Source: Pelecanus crispus
Taxonomy: Eukaryota; Chordata; Aves; Pelecaniformes; Pelecanidae
Length of the DNA stretch: 64,000 nucleotides
Assembly: GCF_030463565.1 (NCBI RefSeq)
Contig: NC_134660.1
Span: 1,290,001 to 1,354,000, forward strand
Reading direction: 5' to 3'
How positions within the stretch are numbered: the stretch's first letter is position 1; every line of letters begins with the position of its first letter. The notes below the pieces were generated by a model. It was not told the origin of the DNA. It ran no database searches and saw only the letters and a program-made list of their open reading frames with translations. This document shows positions 12,801-23,970 of this stretch, piece by piece. Position numbers and translations under genes: made by a program.

Positions 12801-15065
12801 TTACCCGTGTCCTGCCCGCAGGCTGAGGACCCTGCTCTAGTCCTGAACAGAAAAACAAAGTGTTTGTAATGGATACAAACTGCTTAAAAAGCAGCTTTGG
12901 TTTGGGGGAGGGTAGGCAGAGGATGTGGTGCTGTGGCAGGGTTTTGCTTGTCTTCCAGAAGCCCCAAAGGTTGTCAGTTGCTTCTGTTTTAGGTCTGTTG
13001 GTGCTGAGGGTTTGTTTCAAGTTGTTCCTTGGGAACGTTGCTGCTGTTTCTTGTGTCTTAACAAAGCCGGCTGCAGAGCTAGCAGCAGATGTCCGACACC
13101 TGGGATGAATCGGATACATGACTCCGCTCAGGAACACAAGCCCATTCTTGTCCTTTGGCAAGAGCAGTAACAAAAAAACCCCGTCTTCTTGCTGTTAAAT
13201 GACCTCACCTCAGCATTTTGACACTTCTAGAGCAGTTACAATGGCAGGGGGTGAGATGGGGAGAATGGGATTTATTTAAAAATATGGAGATAAATAGTTC
13301 CTCCATCTCCTTGGAGTCAGCTAGTCATTTAAACTCCCTGTAGGAAGGCAAGTTTGCATTGATGGAAACAAATTCTTAGTATTTTTTTTTCCCCCTGAGG
13401 CGAAATGTAATAGTGCTAAAAGGAGGGCAAGGTAGACCTGTTGCATATCAAAGCAGAAATGAAGAGAAAGGGACTTAATTGATGTTGAGTTTCTTGCATA
13501 CACCCACTAGGAAATCCAAAATAGACACTGAAACTGAAAACTCTAATTTGCTCTGCTGTGACTAAAACACTGACATGAACCTGAGGCCCAATCCTGTTAC
13601 TCATAACTAATACACAGGACTATTTTTTGACATTCCTACCAGCAGCAGGAGCTCCAGCGTAGACCAGGCTCTTCACCTCTGGATAGCAAGCCCCCAAAAT
13701 CTTGTTTTACTGCCTCGTTGTCTAATCCTCCTTAAAGTTTATGGCAATATTCTCAACTCTGCTACTGTGCTACCAGTGAGGAAAAGGCTAGACGTGGTCC
13801 TTTAACTCTGCAATGAAACTTCTCACTCATCGGGCATCTCCAGGTGATGTCCTGGCCCGCAGAAGAGAGCGAGCCTGCAGAAGCCAAGGTCTTCCCTGGA
13901 CCTCCACGGTTGCTGTAGTGCCACGCTGGCATCTGTGTGCAGGGTGACAAACGCAGGAGTGCTGTGGCTGGCAGCGTGTTTGGCTTCCCAGCCTGGACAG
14001 CAGACACGTGCTCCCTGCCTGGTCGAGTGATTTAGGTCTCTAATGTAAGTCTGGGATGAGGTTTAAATGTCTAATTGCGTAGTGAAAAGTCCATAGCTGT
14101 CCTGCATCTTCAGCCGGAGCCTGGGCTCTGCCACCATGAGCCTTGTTCGTAACACTGAGGTTCAGAAAAATAAACACAGGCTCTGAGCTTAGAAATTGCT
14201 CACCCTTGGTGCAGAGGCGCAGAATGCAGCGGGGGTCTGAGATGCTCCCAGTGCCCGGGCGTATGTTTCCATACTCCATTTCAGTCTGAGCTGCATAAAT
14301 ACTTGTTTTTGGACTTAGTACCATCACCTAGTTCCTGCTGGGTGCTTGGCCACATCTGGCCCTGACGGTGTTACTGTCAGTAAGAAATCCCGCGCTTGCT
14401 GCTGGAGCTGAAACACCGTGGTTTGACCCCAAATGGACGTACAAGGGTAAAGACGACACAGTGTGACTGCCTCTGGTTTGGTGTGCTCGGGGTTGCGCTA
14501 TGAATCTCAGCAAGGTGTTGTAGCATGAGGTTCCTGCACGCTGTCACAAACCAAAAAGCTTCTGGTTTCACTGGTTTACAGGTGTAGCTGAACCGTAGAT
14601 ACTCCAGCACCAGGGGAACTTTGCCTAATTATCGGGCTGAACTTAGTACTTTCTGTGGCAAAGTATTACAGTAGAATTGTAAGAGATTCACTAATGGAAA
14701 TACATCCAAAATTTTGTCTAAAGCAGTGTGTTTGGCCTGTTTTAATAAACTTCTAACCATATTAACTACATCTATTGCTTCAATTTTCAACCTTGTTTTA
14801 AAGTTTTAAGATTGAAATTAAAGAAAATGCAATTTCAGGGTAATTTTGCTTCATTAGTGTAAATGCACTGCCTGTAATTCCTACCAATATTAAACTCATT
14901 ATGCTGAATAACGTGTGATACCAAGATAAAAAGGAATTTAAGAATGTGACCTGATGGGCAGATAATTGAGCTCAGCACATTAATGCTAGGGCTAGACTAT
15001 AGCCCCACCACATTGTCCTTAATTAGGCAAAGTGCTGTTCTCCTCCTTCATGTTCTTCAGAGAGC

Positions 15066-15114
15066 TGAAATTTATTTGCTCAGCAAGGAAACGATCTTGC
15101 TGAGCAGGATTTCA
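15066..15114. other. Imperfect hairpin, 11-bp perfect stem plus 6-bp outer stem
   Basis: The arms 15077-15087 (TGCTCAGCAAG) and 15096-15106 (CTTGCTGAGCA) are perfectly complementary around an 8-nt loop. Beyond a 5/2-nt internal loop, TGAAAT at 15066-15071 pairs with ATTTCA at 15109-15114. The whole folds to about 49 nt, shorter than a usual microRNA precursor unless pairing extends further out. I do not recognise a known small RNA. It may be a structured RNA segment or a chance palindrome. Confidence 0.4.
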
Positions 15115-16195
15115 TTCACGCTTACTTTGGCCATTAAATACAGATTTGTTCTGCAAAAAATAAAAGCAAGTCCCTGTCACTTCAGAAGCACTTAGCAGGT
15201 TTTGGATTTGCATTTTTCCATTCTAAAAACGAGCTTCCTCGAGTTGTGGGGGTTTTTTTTTTCCTTTGTGCAGGGGAGACGTGGTTCTGCTCAGGGCGGG
15301 GAGAGCACTGGCCTGAGGATGTGTAAGTGCACGCTGCACCAGCTGCTGTTAATGGAGATCTAAAGCCTCTCGCCACCCTGCACCGGTACCTCTGCGCCTG
15401 GGGGTGTGGGAGCACAGGCATTCCTTTAGTTTTCAACAGTCAAGTTTAATGCTAGCCGGTGTGATTTCTTTTTAAAGTCTGGTAAAGTTTCTGTTAGGAT
15501 GTTCCCAATTTATTCTGTAATCTTGGTAGGGGATTTTCTTTTTTCCCTCCTTTTGGAGAGTGCTGAGGAAGGAATTCTTCTGTGTTAATATATGGCATGG
15601 CAGGGGCACAAATTCAATTCAGCTGTTATCATATTCTACCTGCTTTTATACCTGGGGTGAATGTGGCCATTCACTCTGCCAGTAATGCAGTTTGGTGCCT
15701 TCTGGGTTAGACTCGTTTCAGTAATTTGCATCATTTTCCATTCCAGCTGATAAAATTACCCCTGTTTCCCCATCCATTTCCTTGTGAATGCATTGTTAAT
15801 CTGAAACCTGAGGACTGTAAATGATTGAAATTGTGTAACCAGAGTCTTTGCATAGCTGCTGCTGCTTCTGTAACGTTTAACGGAGAAATGCATTTGAAGT
15901 GGTTTGTAACTGACTTTGCTAATGGTGAGCTCCCCAATCCCATTTTCATCTTTTTTTCCTGCTTGAAATCTTGTACAGCATTGATTTTTAAAAATTTTTT
16001 TTGCAAACATTAAAAACCAACAAATACTGTGCACCAAACAAATTAGGCTGTCTTGAAATATCTAATTTAATAACATCTGTGGTGATATTAGTGTTCTTAA
16101 TTGGACAGGAAAATAGAGGAAATTTGATTGAAACCTGACTTTATTTTATGGTTCCTGCTGAAAATGAGTCTGAGAGGAAAGTGGGGTTTAGACTT

Positions 16196-16300
16196 TTATA
16201 GACTTTAGAGCTGCAAAGAGACCATTATAACCATCAAGTTTGACCCCCTGCGTAACACAGACCGTAAGATTTCAGACAGCAATTTTTGCTTCTAGCCCCA
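16196..16300 (-). mobile_element. Eroded CR1-like LINE 3' fragment
   Basis: The run from 'tttatagac' through 'gagaccattataaccatc' to 'gaccccctgcgtaacacag' matches the pattern of old amniote CR1-type tails. Those read, on this strand, a gene-like phrase of gaccattatgatcatctag, then gacc-cctg-ataacacagg. It is therefore the reverse complement of the element's 3' end. The match is by memory of the family pattern and many positions have drifted, so boundaries are approximate. It would be an ancient, inactive fragment. Confidence 0.55.
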
Positions 16301-17643
16301 AATGGGTCTGGTTTGACTCCTCCAGCTCTGGGATTTGCTGCAAGCAGTGGATGCTGGTGAGCAAAGTCAAGCTGTGGATGGGAGGAGGGAGTGAGTTAAT
16401 CGTGTATCTTACTGGATTTCTGTGTGTTGATGGGATGTGGACCCCAGAGGACTAGAGGCCTGGGGTAGATCTGCTGCTTGAGTTTTGTGTAAAGGTTGGA
16501 AATGGAAGCATAAAACCAGATTATCTTGGTGGTCCAAGAAAACACAAGTCTTGCGCTCATACCAAAGGGCAAATCTAGACCTAATGTGGCAGGAATAATA
16601 CTGACCTGGGGGGAAATTTCATCCTTGCATATGCCAGAGCTTAATCTGTGGGTTCCTGTTGGAGATGAGGCTTTCTGGCAAACCTGCCTGCTCTGTGACT
16701 CAATTTACCTTTCTGATGTGACAACAGCATTTTCTTCTACTGTTTCTCATGACAATTCACCCTCTGAGGTCTGCTTACACAGTTGAGTTGCAATTTTGAT
16801 TTGGTCCGGTTGGAGACACTGCTACTAGGAGGCTGATGAATTAGAACTGGGATCTATGAGTTTTTCAGGAGCAAAGAACATAAACATTTCCAGAAAAGCG
16901 AGCCCCTCTGATGTTTGCCTGTTGAGTTTGTAACCTCAAAGGCTGCATGATCATGAGAAACAGTTTGTGTTTTCAACAGAACAAATCTGTGACTTCTTCC
17001 TGTCTGGCGCCAAATATGCACCGATGAGGTGAGAGAGGTGGGTGGTTCGTTGCGAACCATGGTGGGGGAAATACCTATAGGATGTCTTTTGTTAAAGTAT
17101 TGGCAGTGCAACACTCGCTCTTTGGCTTTGTAATGGAAATCGGATATTTTTGGGTTAGTTCCTTGCTTTACGTATCACATCAAAATTCTCCATAGATTCC
17201 TTTGTAAGCTCCTTTGGCTGAAGCCAGTTAATCATCCTACAAGAGTTTTTCCCCCATCTCCCTCCACTTTCTTAAGGTCTAATGTAAATTGGACCTTCCT
17301 ATTTGGCTGAAAACTCTTTGCTATGCTTTGCTGTAACTGGTTTTCTTCTTGGGGGATTCCACCCACAGCTGGTGGCTAGGAGCTTTTTTAGTAAAGTGCT
17401 TAAAAGGAACAGTTAAGACATGACCAAATATATCGCCTATTCCCAGACTTTCTGGTTAAAAGCTTCTCATTCATTTTCTTAGTCTTGGTGTTTGTGAGAT
17501 CTAAAAATTGCTGATTAAGGATGAAAATGGCAAACCTGATCCCAAGGCACATAATCTCCAAAATAAAGATGCTGCTGAGGAAGGATTAGGCTTCTGGTTT
17601 CTAACTTCTACTGTCTGGCTCAAGGGGGGAGGCATATAGAACA

Positions 17644-17671
17644 ACTATAATTTTTTTTTTTAAATTATAGT
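17644..17671. repeat. Perfect 10-bp inverted repeat with T-only loop
   Basis: ACTATAATTT at 17644-17653 and AAATTATAGT at 17662-17671 are exact reverse complements separated by eight T residues. This is a small AT-rich cruciform or hairpin candidate inside intron 2. It probably arose by microsatellite-type expansion. No function is implied. Confidence 0.75.
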
Positions 17672-19772
17672 CCCATAATTTCTCACAGCAAATAACTTTC
17701 AGGGTAAACCTCCTGCAGAGCTCAAGAACAAAACGTTGTGTAACTGCCTGTTACCCCCAGACAGGGCGTGTTAAAGGCGTAACACGCTTGTCAGTACTGT
17801 CTTAATCGGGAACAAAAATCAGAATTGGCCTCAAGCTCTGGGCTCTGCAGAATGGCCTAAGATGACTTAGCCTCCTCCTGCTAGCAGAGTGCCTCCTCCT
17901 CCTCCTCTGCACAGAAACGTGCTTTATCCTCAATCTATAAGCACGCACGTGACTTACGGCTATAGATGTATTTGAACTTAGCCCTATTTGCTACCTGGGC
18001 TGTTGCAGCAAAATGGGCACTTTGCCCAAATAATTGTACTTCTTGGGTAATGCAGGAACGAGAGAGAATATTCTGGTCACCTCGGAAAATTGGGGAAAAT
18101 ATAACTCGCTGAGTAGCTAAGGCTGAAGTTACCTGTGGGAAGGGGTGGGGGAAGCACAGATGCTGAAATCCATCCTTCTCACCGCCCTCTTAGGCATGTA
18201 CAAAACATCGGGGGAAAGAAAGAAATCCTATAAGTGAACATACTGAAAACACTGGCATCGTATGCGGGTGCCTTCTAACCTCTCAAGATAGGTAATTTAT
18301 TCAAGATTTTCATGCAGTCAGTGGCAGTTGAAAGAATTAGATCATTACTCTTTCATCTTCCATAAGAACAAGACCATCTTCCCCCCACTCCAGATTAAAT
18401 TTTAAACTAACTTTCGTTCTCTGCTTAATCCTTTCCAGAGTGAAAATGATCAAAGCATGAGATTAAAGACACATCCTGGTCTGATGAGATTAGAATTTTT
18501 GACTGTTTCCTTATGCTAAAAAAAAAAAAGGAAAAAGCAAAGCATCTTTTTGGTATTCCCCCCCTGCCTTAAATTTGATCAGAGTGAAGCTAACATGGGC
18601 TTGCTGGTCCAGTAGGAAATGGAACTCAATTTTACATTTTTTTTAAACCATTTTACTGTATTAAAAATGACAGAGGTTAGAAACAAAGCTCTTATACTTT
18701 TATTGAACTGGAATTAGAAGTGACAGAAAATCATTTTGGTCCTAGTGCAGTAAATGTTATCACTAAAACATGTTCAGGGGAGATTAGGACAGTCTCTCAA
18801 GCACAAGAGACAAAAGTTCACAAAACAAGAAGTGATTTTGCTGTCCTTGTCTCGCAGTCGTTGTCTGTTCAGGAGACAAAAGTATTTTGGCTCGCGGGGA
18901 TGCTGGACTTGGGGGGGTCAGGGGAATGCAGGTGCCTCCTCTTGCAGAGCAGGGGTTGAGCCCAGGGAGGCGAGGCTTCTCAAATCAGATGTTGAATAAT
19001 GTTTGAATTATCAAAGCAAATATCGAGTAACAGTTAATGCTGATTGGAAACAAAAGGCTGGAGCTGCTCTGATGGTTCCCCTGCCCTTGGACAGGTGGTG
19101 CTGCTCCTCCAGCCCTCAGAGATAAGGTGTAGCTGCCATAGGGTGGATAGGAAAGAGCTGCCGGGGGGGGGACCGCTGCCAAGAGCATCCAGGGGCCCAG
19201 TGAAACTCGCAGCCCTCGTGCCTACAAGGCACGGTGGTGTGGCTCTTTCCAATACAATACAGCTGTTATTTATCACTAAGCCTGTTCTCCCAGGGAAGTT
19301 TCTTCTATCTGTGCACATTTTTTATTTTTTTGTCCAAAGCAAACAAGTCAAATAAATATTATGCCCTTAATCAGAATTCTGTTGTTGTTTTCTAATTAAT
19401 CTGTGTCAGTAGCTTGAATGTTTGTATTAAATCATTTTCTTCATGAAAGCTTTTAATGAGGAAACAAATTGATTGGATTTTTACATACTGGATTCTTGCC
19501 ACTAATGCCTATAGACCAACCCTTTGTTACACATCTTGCCTGTGAATGGGTCACGTTGTGGTTTATCCCCAATGCTTGATCTGTTTCCAAAACTCACCAG
19601 TGCTGTTCCCTTATTGAAATGACTCAGATGCCAACCCGAGGTGCGCTCAAAGTGTGAGAGATGAAGAAATCATGGAGGATTTTTTTTTTGGCATGGCCAG
19701 AAGTGGGCAGCATGCGTACTGCCCTTTGCGATGCTGCAGCTGTAAGGGAAGGTGTGAGATGAGGTGAGGAGG

Positions 19773-19830
19773 AGTCATAGAACAGAATCGTGGCACAGTT
19801 TGGGTTGGAAGGGTCCTTTAAGGCTGTAAA
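19773..19830 (-). mobile_element. CR1 retrotransposon 3' tail, short copy
   Basis: The sequence reads 'agtcatagaacagaatcg' and then 'tttgggttggaagggtcc' followed by 'tttaagg'. This is the reverse complement of the characteristic avian CR1 3' end, which has ATTCTATGA repeats preceded by a block ending in CCTTCCAACCCAAA. Only the last 60 or so bases remain, as usual for the 5'-truncated CR1 copies in birds. It is non-coding and inactive, and is the best single pointer in the window to an avian or other sauropsid genome. Confidence 0.85.
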
Positions 19831-20151
19831 GCAAAAGGTCATATAAACCTTTGCTTTTGGGGAAAGAGCTGTTCTAATGGAAGGAAGCTGGGAGCCTTTG
19901 AAACTTGTCAAGAGGAGAAGTGAAGGAGGTTCCTGGGGTAGCAGAGGATGTCGCAGGGCCAGCTAGCATCTGCAGGGCTCGTGGTTCCTCTCGGAGCTTC
20001 TTGCAGAAAATGCGTGGTGGCCATTCGCTGGGTTCCTGGCAGCACATCTGGCATAATTTCCCCATCTGTTACTTATTCATCAGGCTGGAAAAAAATCATT
20101 AAGAAAATAATGTATGCTTATGTCTGTCTTTTTTTTTTTTGGGTCTTTTAG

Positions 20152-20177
20152 GTACCACTTGGAATTTCTGCCCCGAG
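20152..20177 (+). CDS. SKAP1: SKAP1 coding exon 3, 26-nt micro-exon (residues 47-56)
   Basis: This micro-exon sits between a long T tract ending gggtcttttag and a near-perfect donor GAG/gtgagt. It supplies the last base of codon 47 (R), eight codons (YHLEFLPR) and the first base of codon 56 (G). It keeps frame with both neighbours: QVKT-R-YHLEFLPR-G. Human SKAP1, as I recall it, has a similarly placed YYWDFQPQG segment, so position and length agree. The strong T tract and strong donor probably compensate for the tiny exon. Skipping this exon alone would shift the frame, because 26 is not a multiple of three. Confidence 0.92.
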
Positions 20178-23100
20178 GTGAGTACAAGCCAGGGGAAGGA
20201 GGGGTGAGTTCTCACTGTTCTGAGCTTGGGGAGCAGGGGAGGGCTGGACATGCGTGGTGTTTTCTATGCAAGGTCAACAAGGAGAAGGGCTTAAACTGAA
20301 TCTGTAGCTGTGTGTGGCAGTTCCTAGGGGTGGAAAGGGGCAAAGCTGTAGTGAGGGCTATAGCAGGAGCTGGGGTTGGTATTCTTTCTGGGCAGCAGAA
20401 GTCCATTTCTCCTTACCCTTGAAAGCAAATAATACAAAGCTGTGCGGTGCTGACATAAATGTACTGTCTTGGACAAGCGCAGGAAACTTCTGCAAAACTT
20501 CTGTCTCCAGAGGAGGCTTAAAGTTCAGAAAGGGCGGTATATTCCCGTGGGCCACTGACTTGAGAGGAAAGGCTGTTGGGTAACCTTCAGCAAGTTTCCT
20601 CCAGTCTCACTGCTTCATGTTAACCTGAACTTGAAACTGAATCAACCTCCAGGTGTAGACAAATGGTCAGGCTGTAAATTTTTCAGGACTGTGACCATCT
20701 CTTGTTCTGTCTGTTAACAAGCTGGGAGACTCTGATTGTGACTTTGATCTTCATTTCCGCAATAATGCGGGTGATGATTTAAACTTTCCAGGGTGCCTGC
20801 AGGTCATAAGCTGTGTCAGTGGGTACTTCTGCATACTTGGGGCAATTGATGGATATGCATTTGCCCAGAGCTGACCTGGAGCTCCTTTGACTCTGTCAGA
20901 TCGGTGGAGCTTAGCTCCCATTCCTGATTTGGAGCACTGGGTACAGCCGAGGCGTGTGGTTCAGTGGGTTTGTCCTTTTTCCTTAAATAACGGTTGTGAT
21001 ACGTGAGCGCAGACAGAAGGATTTGCCAGTGTTCAAACAAGATGGGAGCTGAGGCCATAATAAAAATCGTTGCGAGTGTTCCAATTCAGCTAATCCTTCA
21101 TTTACTCCAGGAATAAATTCCAGTATGTTACCTCCTCGATCAGGGCCCACTTCTAGCACATCCTGTCTGTCTGGCAGCACAGAAATGTCAGAAATGCAGC
21201 AGCGCTGCAATTCCCACTAGAACAGTGTTATCACATTTTAATATGAGCCTCGGTGCAGCCTCGGTGCTTCTAATTGCTTTCAAACCATTGTTTTCATGCG
21301 TTTGGTTGATGAACCCAGCATCTGGCATCATTTGAGAAAGTACAACAGACAGCTGTGTTCAAAATTAAAAAAAAAAAAAGAGGGAGAGAGGATTAGAACA
21401 CATAAAAGGGCTCAAAATTAGATTTTTCTTTTTAATTTTGAAAGTTCATACAATTGAAAGGGTGGAGGAGGGATGCTTTTGTTCTTTTGAAATATTCTTT
21501 ACTCTTTTGTAGAGTTGGAAGCCTAAGTAATATTACAAAGATTGGTTTGTAGAACTGTGTATAGATTTGTAAATGAACTGCCTGGCTTGCTTAAATGCCT
21601 TGTAGGAATCACCGTACAAGTGTTTGGGTCTTCAGGTATGTAGACATCTCCAAATGTGTCCTTATGTCGTCTTGAACTATACTACTCTGAAAAAAATGTA
21701 CTAAGGAGATGGGACAGCTTGGGAGTTAAAACATGGGCTCGGGCACCATCTTGAGAGCATCAACTCCAGTTTGTGGTACCTTGCTGGGGGAAGGAAAGGT
21801 GGTGATGGGAAGTTGGTGCATACTGAATGGAAAAGAGCCAGAGAGCTACAATGTGGGGCTTGGATTTAAAGACATAATAAATCCCATGTGCCTGGACATA
21901 TTGGTAAGAGGATGCAAAAAACCAGGCATAAATTAGCTGCCTAGCTGCACTGCCAGTGCATTTAAATGACAGGCTGATGTGGCAAAGGAAAAGGCTTCTT
22001 CCAAGAATGTTTGGGATTTTCTTTGTAGTATCTAGTAAACAGCTTTTCTAAAGGGGTTTAAGCACAACTTGTGACCACATTTGGTAAAGGCTGTTGAGCT
22101 CCTTGAACTTGGAGCCATGCTGAAATCCCTCTGAAGACCAAAATCTCAGTGATTCCAGCTATCCCAGCCTGTTGGTTTCTAGTATTGGCTGAAATGAATA
22201 CAATCAGTCTTGGTACCTCCCAGCAAGCGGAAATGTATATGAAACAGGAGCGCAGGTCTTGTCTTGGGGATGAGTTGGGTAGACCAGTGCAGTTTCAGAA
22301 AGATGTCACTGAACAGAGCATAAGACGCAGGATGAGTTGCCATGCCCAATTCATATACACCAAGTGATGTTGTTGATTGTAGTGTGTAGCTACAAATTAT
22401 TTTTGCCTTGTTCCTTAGGTGCTCTTTGAACAGAGCCCTAGGGTGACTCATATTTCCTTTTCGAGCAGGGCTGACTGCCTATGTGAAGCATTTTATACAC
22501 TTAATATATTTTATGTATGCATGCCCTTGCTGTCTTGCAGCAACCTCCCCTTTGTGGAAAGAGAGCTAAGGAAAGTTGGCAAAGAAAATCTGGAGAGGAC
22601 CTGGGTCAGTTGTAGCCCTCCCCCCAGTTCCCTTCTGCTGTTTCCGTCTCTTCTCACAATTCAGTGCAGGGGAAGCGTTCTGCAACAGCTTCGGTTTAGA
22701 AGAAACGAATGGTCTGAGGGAGCAGCGACAGGCCGTTCTGGGGTACTGCAAGGGAATCCAGCATTAAATAGGAGGAGAGGGAAACTGGAGGAAAGAGATG
22801 AGTATTTGGGAAGAGAGCAGAGGGACAGGGAGGAATGCAAAAGGAGGGATTAAAGAAGGAAAAGGTGCACATGTGGCTGAATGAGAGCTGTGCGTCAGGC
22901 TGCAAATTGGGCTTTGCTGGAGTGGGACTTTGCAGTAATTTGTCACTGGGGTGTTTCAGCTTCTCCATTCCCAAACCCAAAAGACGTGCAAAGATGGGCA
23001 AGTGTAAAAAGACAATATGGCCACTGGTGGAAGTGAATTAGATTAAATCATTGATGCCTGTATGGTATTTTGAGATACTCGGGAGCACAAGTCGCTCTAA

Positions 23101-23539
23101 CACTCTGCTTGGAGACACAGACCTTTGGAAATGGAGAAAATGTGGCTCTGCCCTCCCAGCCGAGGGCTCCAGCCTGGGGCTGACAAAGAATTGTGCCCCC
23201 AAATCCTCCCGTGGGGTGCCTGCGCCTTCCTGCTGGGTGGGTGTCCCCTTAGCACGGCAGTGCACAGGGAACTCAGCCTCCACGTACTCATTCACACTGA
23301 AAAACTCACAGCAGATGCGGTTGTAGGCAACAACTCTTTACTTTATTTTGAAGAAAACAGCCCCAATAGATGAATAAACCCAGATTTATTTTCACTGAGC
23401 TTATGATAACATTTTTGCTTTCCCATAAAAAATTCATCCCAAACGGTTTTGTCTGAAGTGCTGCATGAGTATTTTCTGAACAGTAGGGTTCCTCAAAATA
23501 TTCATAAGTAGTCAAAACATGCAAGACAGCAAGGGTTGT

Positions 23540-23671
23540 TGTTCCCATTTATTAAATCTAGGAAAACCGAGGCTCAAGAAATGTGCTTAATGTACCAGAG
23601 CATCTACAGGTGTGTCCAGGAATTGGGTCCAGATTTACTGCTTCTCCCAGCTCTGTGCCTTAACCCCAGAA
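23540..23671. mobile_element. Eroded L3/MIR-like repeat tail
   Basis: The order 'cccatttattaaatctagg', 'aaaccgaggctcaagaaatg', 'ccaggaattgggtccagat' and 'ctctgtgccttaacccc' follows the familiar amniote repeat phrase. That phrase runs: cccattttacagatgggg, aaactgaggc, gggaattgaacccag, then gtgccttaacc. The match is collinear over about 130 bases with many substitutions, indicating an ancient copy. I cannot separate L3 from MIR-type families without a library search. Confidence 0.65.
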
Positions 23672-23896
23672 AACGTTGCCTCTCTGAAGCAGGGAGGAAT
23701 GAATATGAATGTATGGCAGGGAGGTGGGGTAAGGGACAAGCCGGGATAAAACATGACTTAAAAATTGGGAGCCTTCATGTTCCATAAAAGGATTAAGTAA
23801 CAGTGTGGAAAGTCTTAGTAGGCCACTTATCTCATAGTATATACTATTTAGATGAAGTGCGTATCATTTTACCTCCGTTGGCCCTACTTACTTTGG

Positions 23897-23970
23897 CTCG
23901 GATGCCGAGTACTTCATGGGTCGCCGGTTGTTCCCGGCGTTGGATGTCGTAGCAGTGCACAAGGTGTGTA
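23897..23970. other. Three consecutive small hairpins in unique sequence
   Basis: CTCGG/CCGAG (23897-23901 with 23905-23909, loop ATG) is followed by CGCCGG/CCGGCG (23922-23927 with 23934-23939, 6-nt loop). A weaker GGTGT/ACACC pairing follows near 23952-23965. The segment is CpG-rich compared with its AT-rich surroundings. It stays open in one + frame (encoding YFGSDAEYFMGRRLFPALDV and beyond), but has no consensus splice sites around it. I do not recognise an RNA or protein family. Confidence 0.4.

Larger units (their letters stand above)
9822..20151 (+). other. SKAP1 intron 2
   Basis: This intron of 10330 bases runs from the donor at 9822 to the acceptor at 20151 (gggtcttttag, preceded by a long T tract). 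It holds a hairpin at 15066-15114, an eroded CR1-like fragment near 16196-16300, a perfect A/T inverted repeat at 17644-17671 and a CR1 tail near 19773-19830, each listed separately. I see no other exon. The interval 14650-15000 and much of 15450-16150 is AT-rich unique sequence that could include conserved non-coding elements, but conservation cannot be judged from one sequence. Confidence 0.8.
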
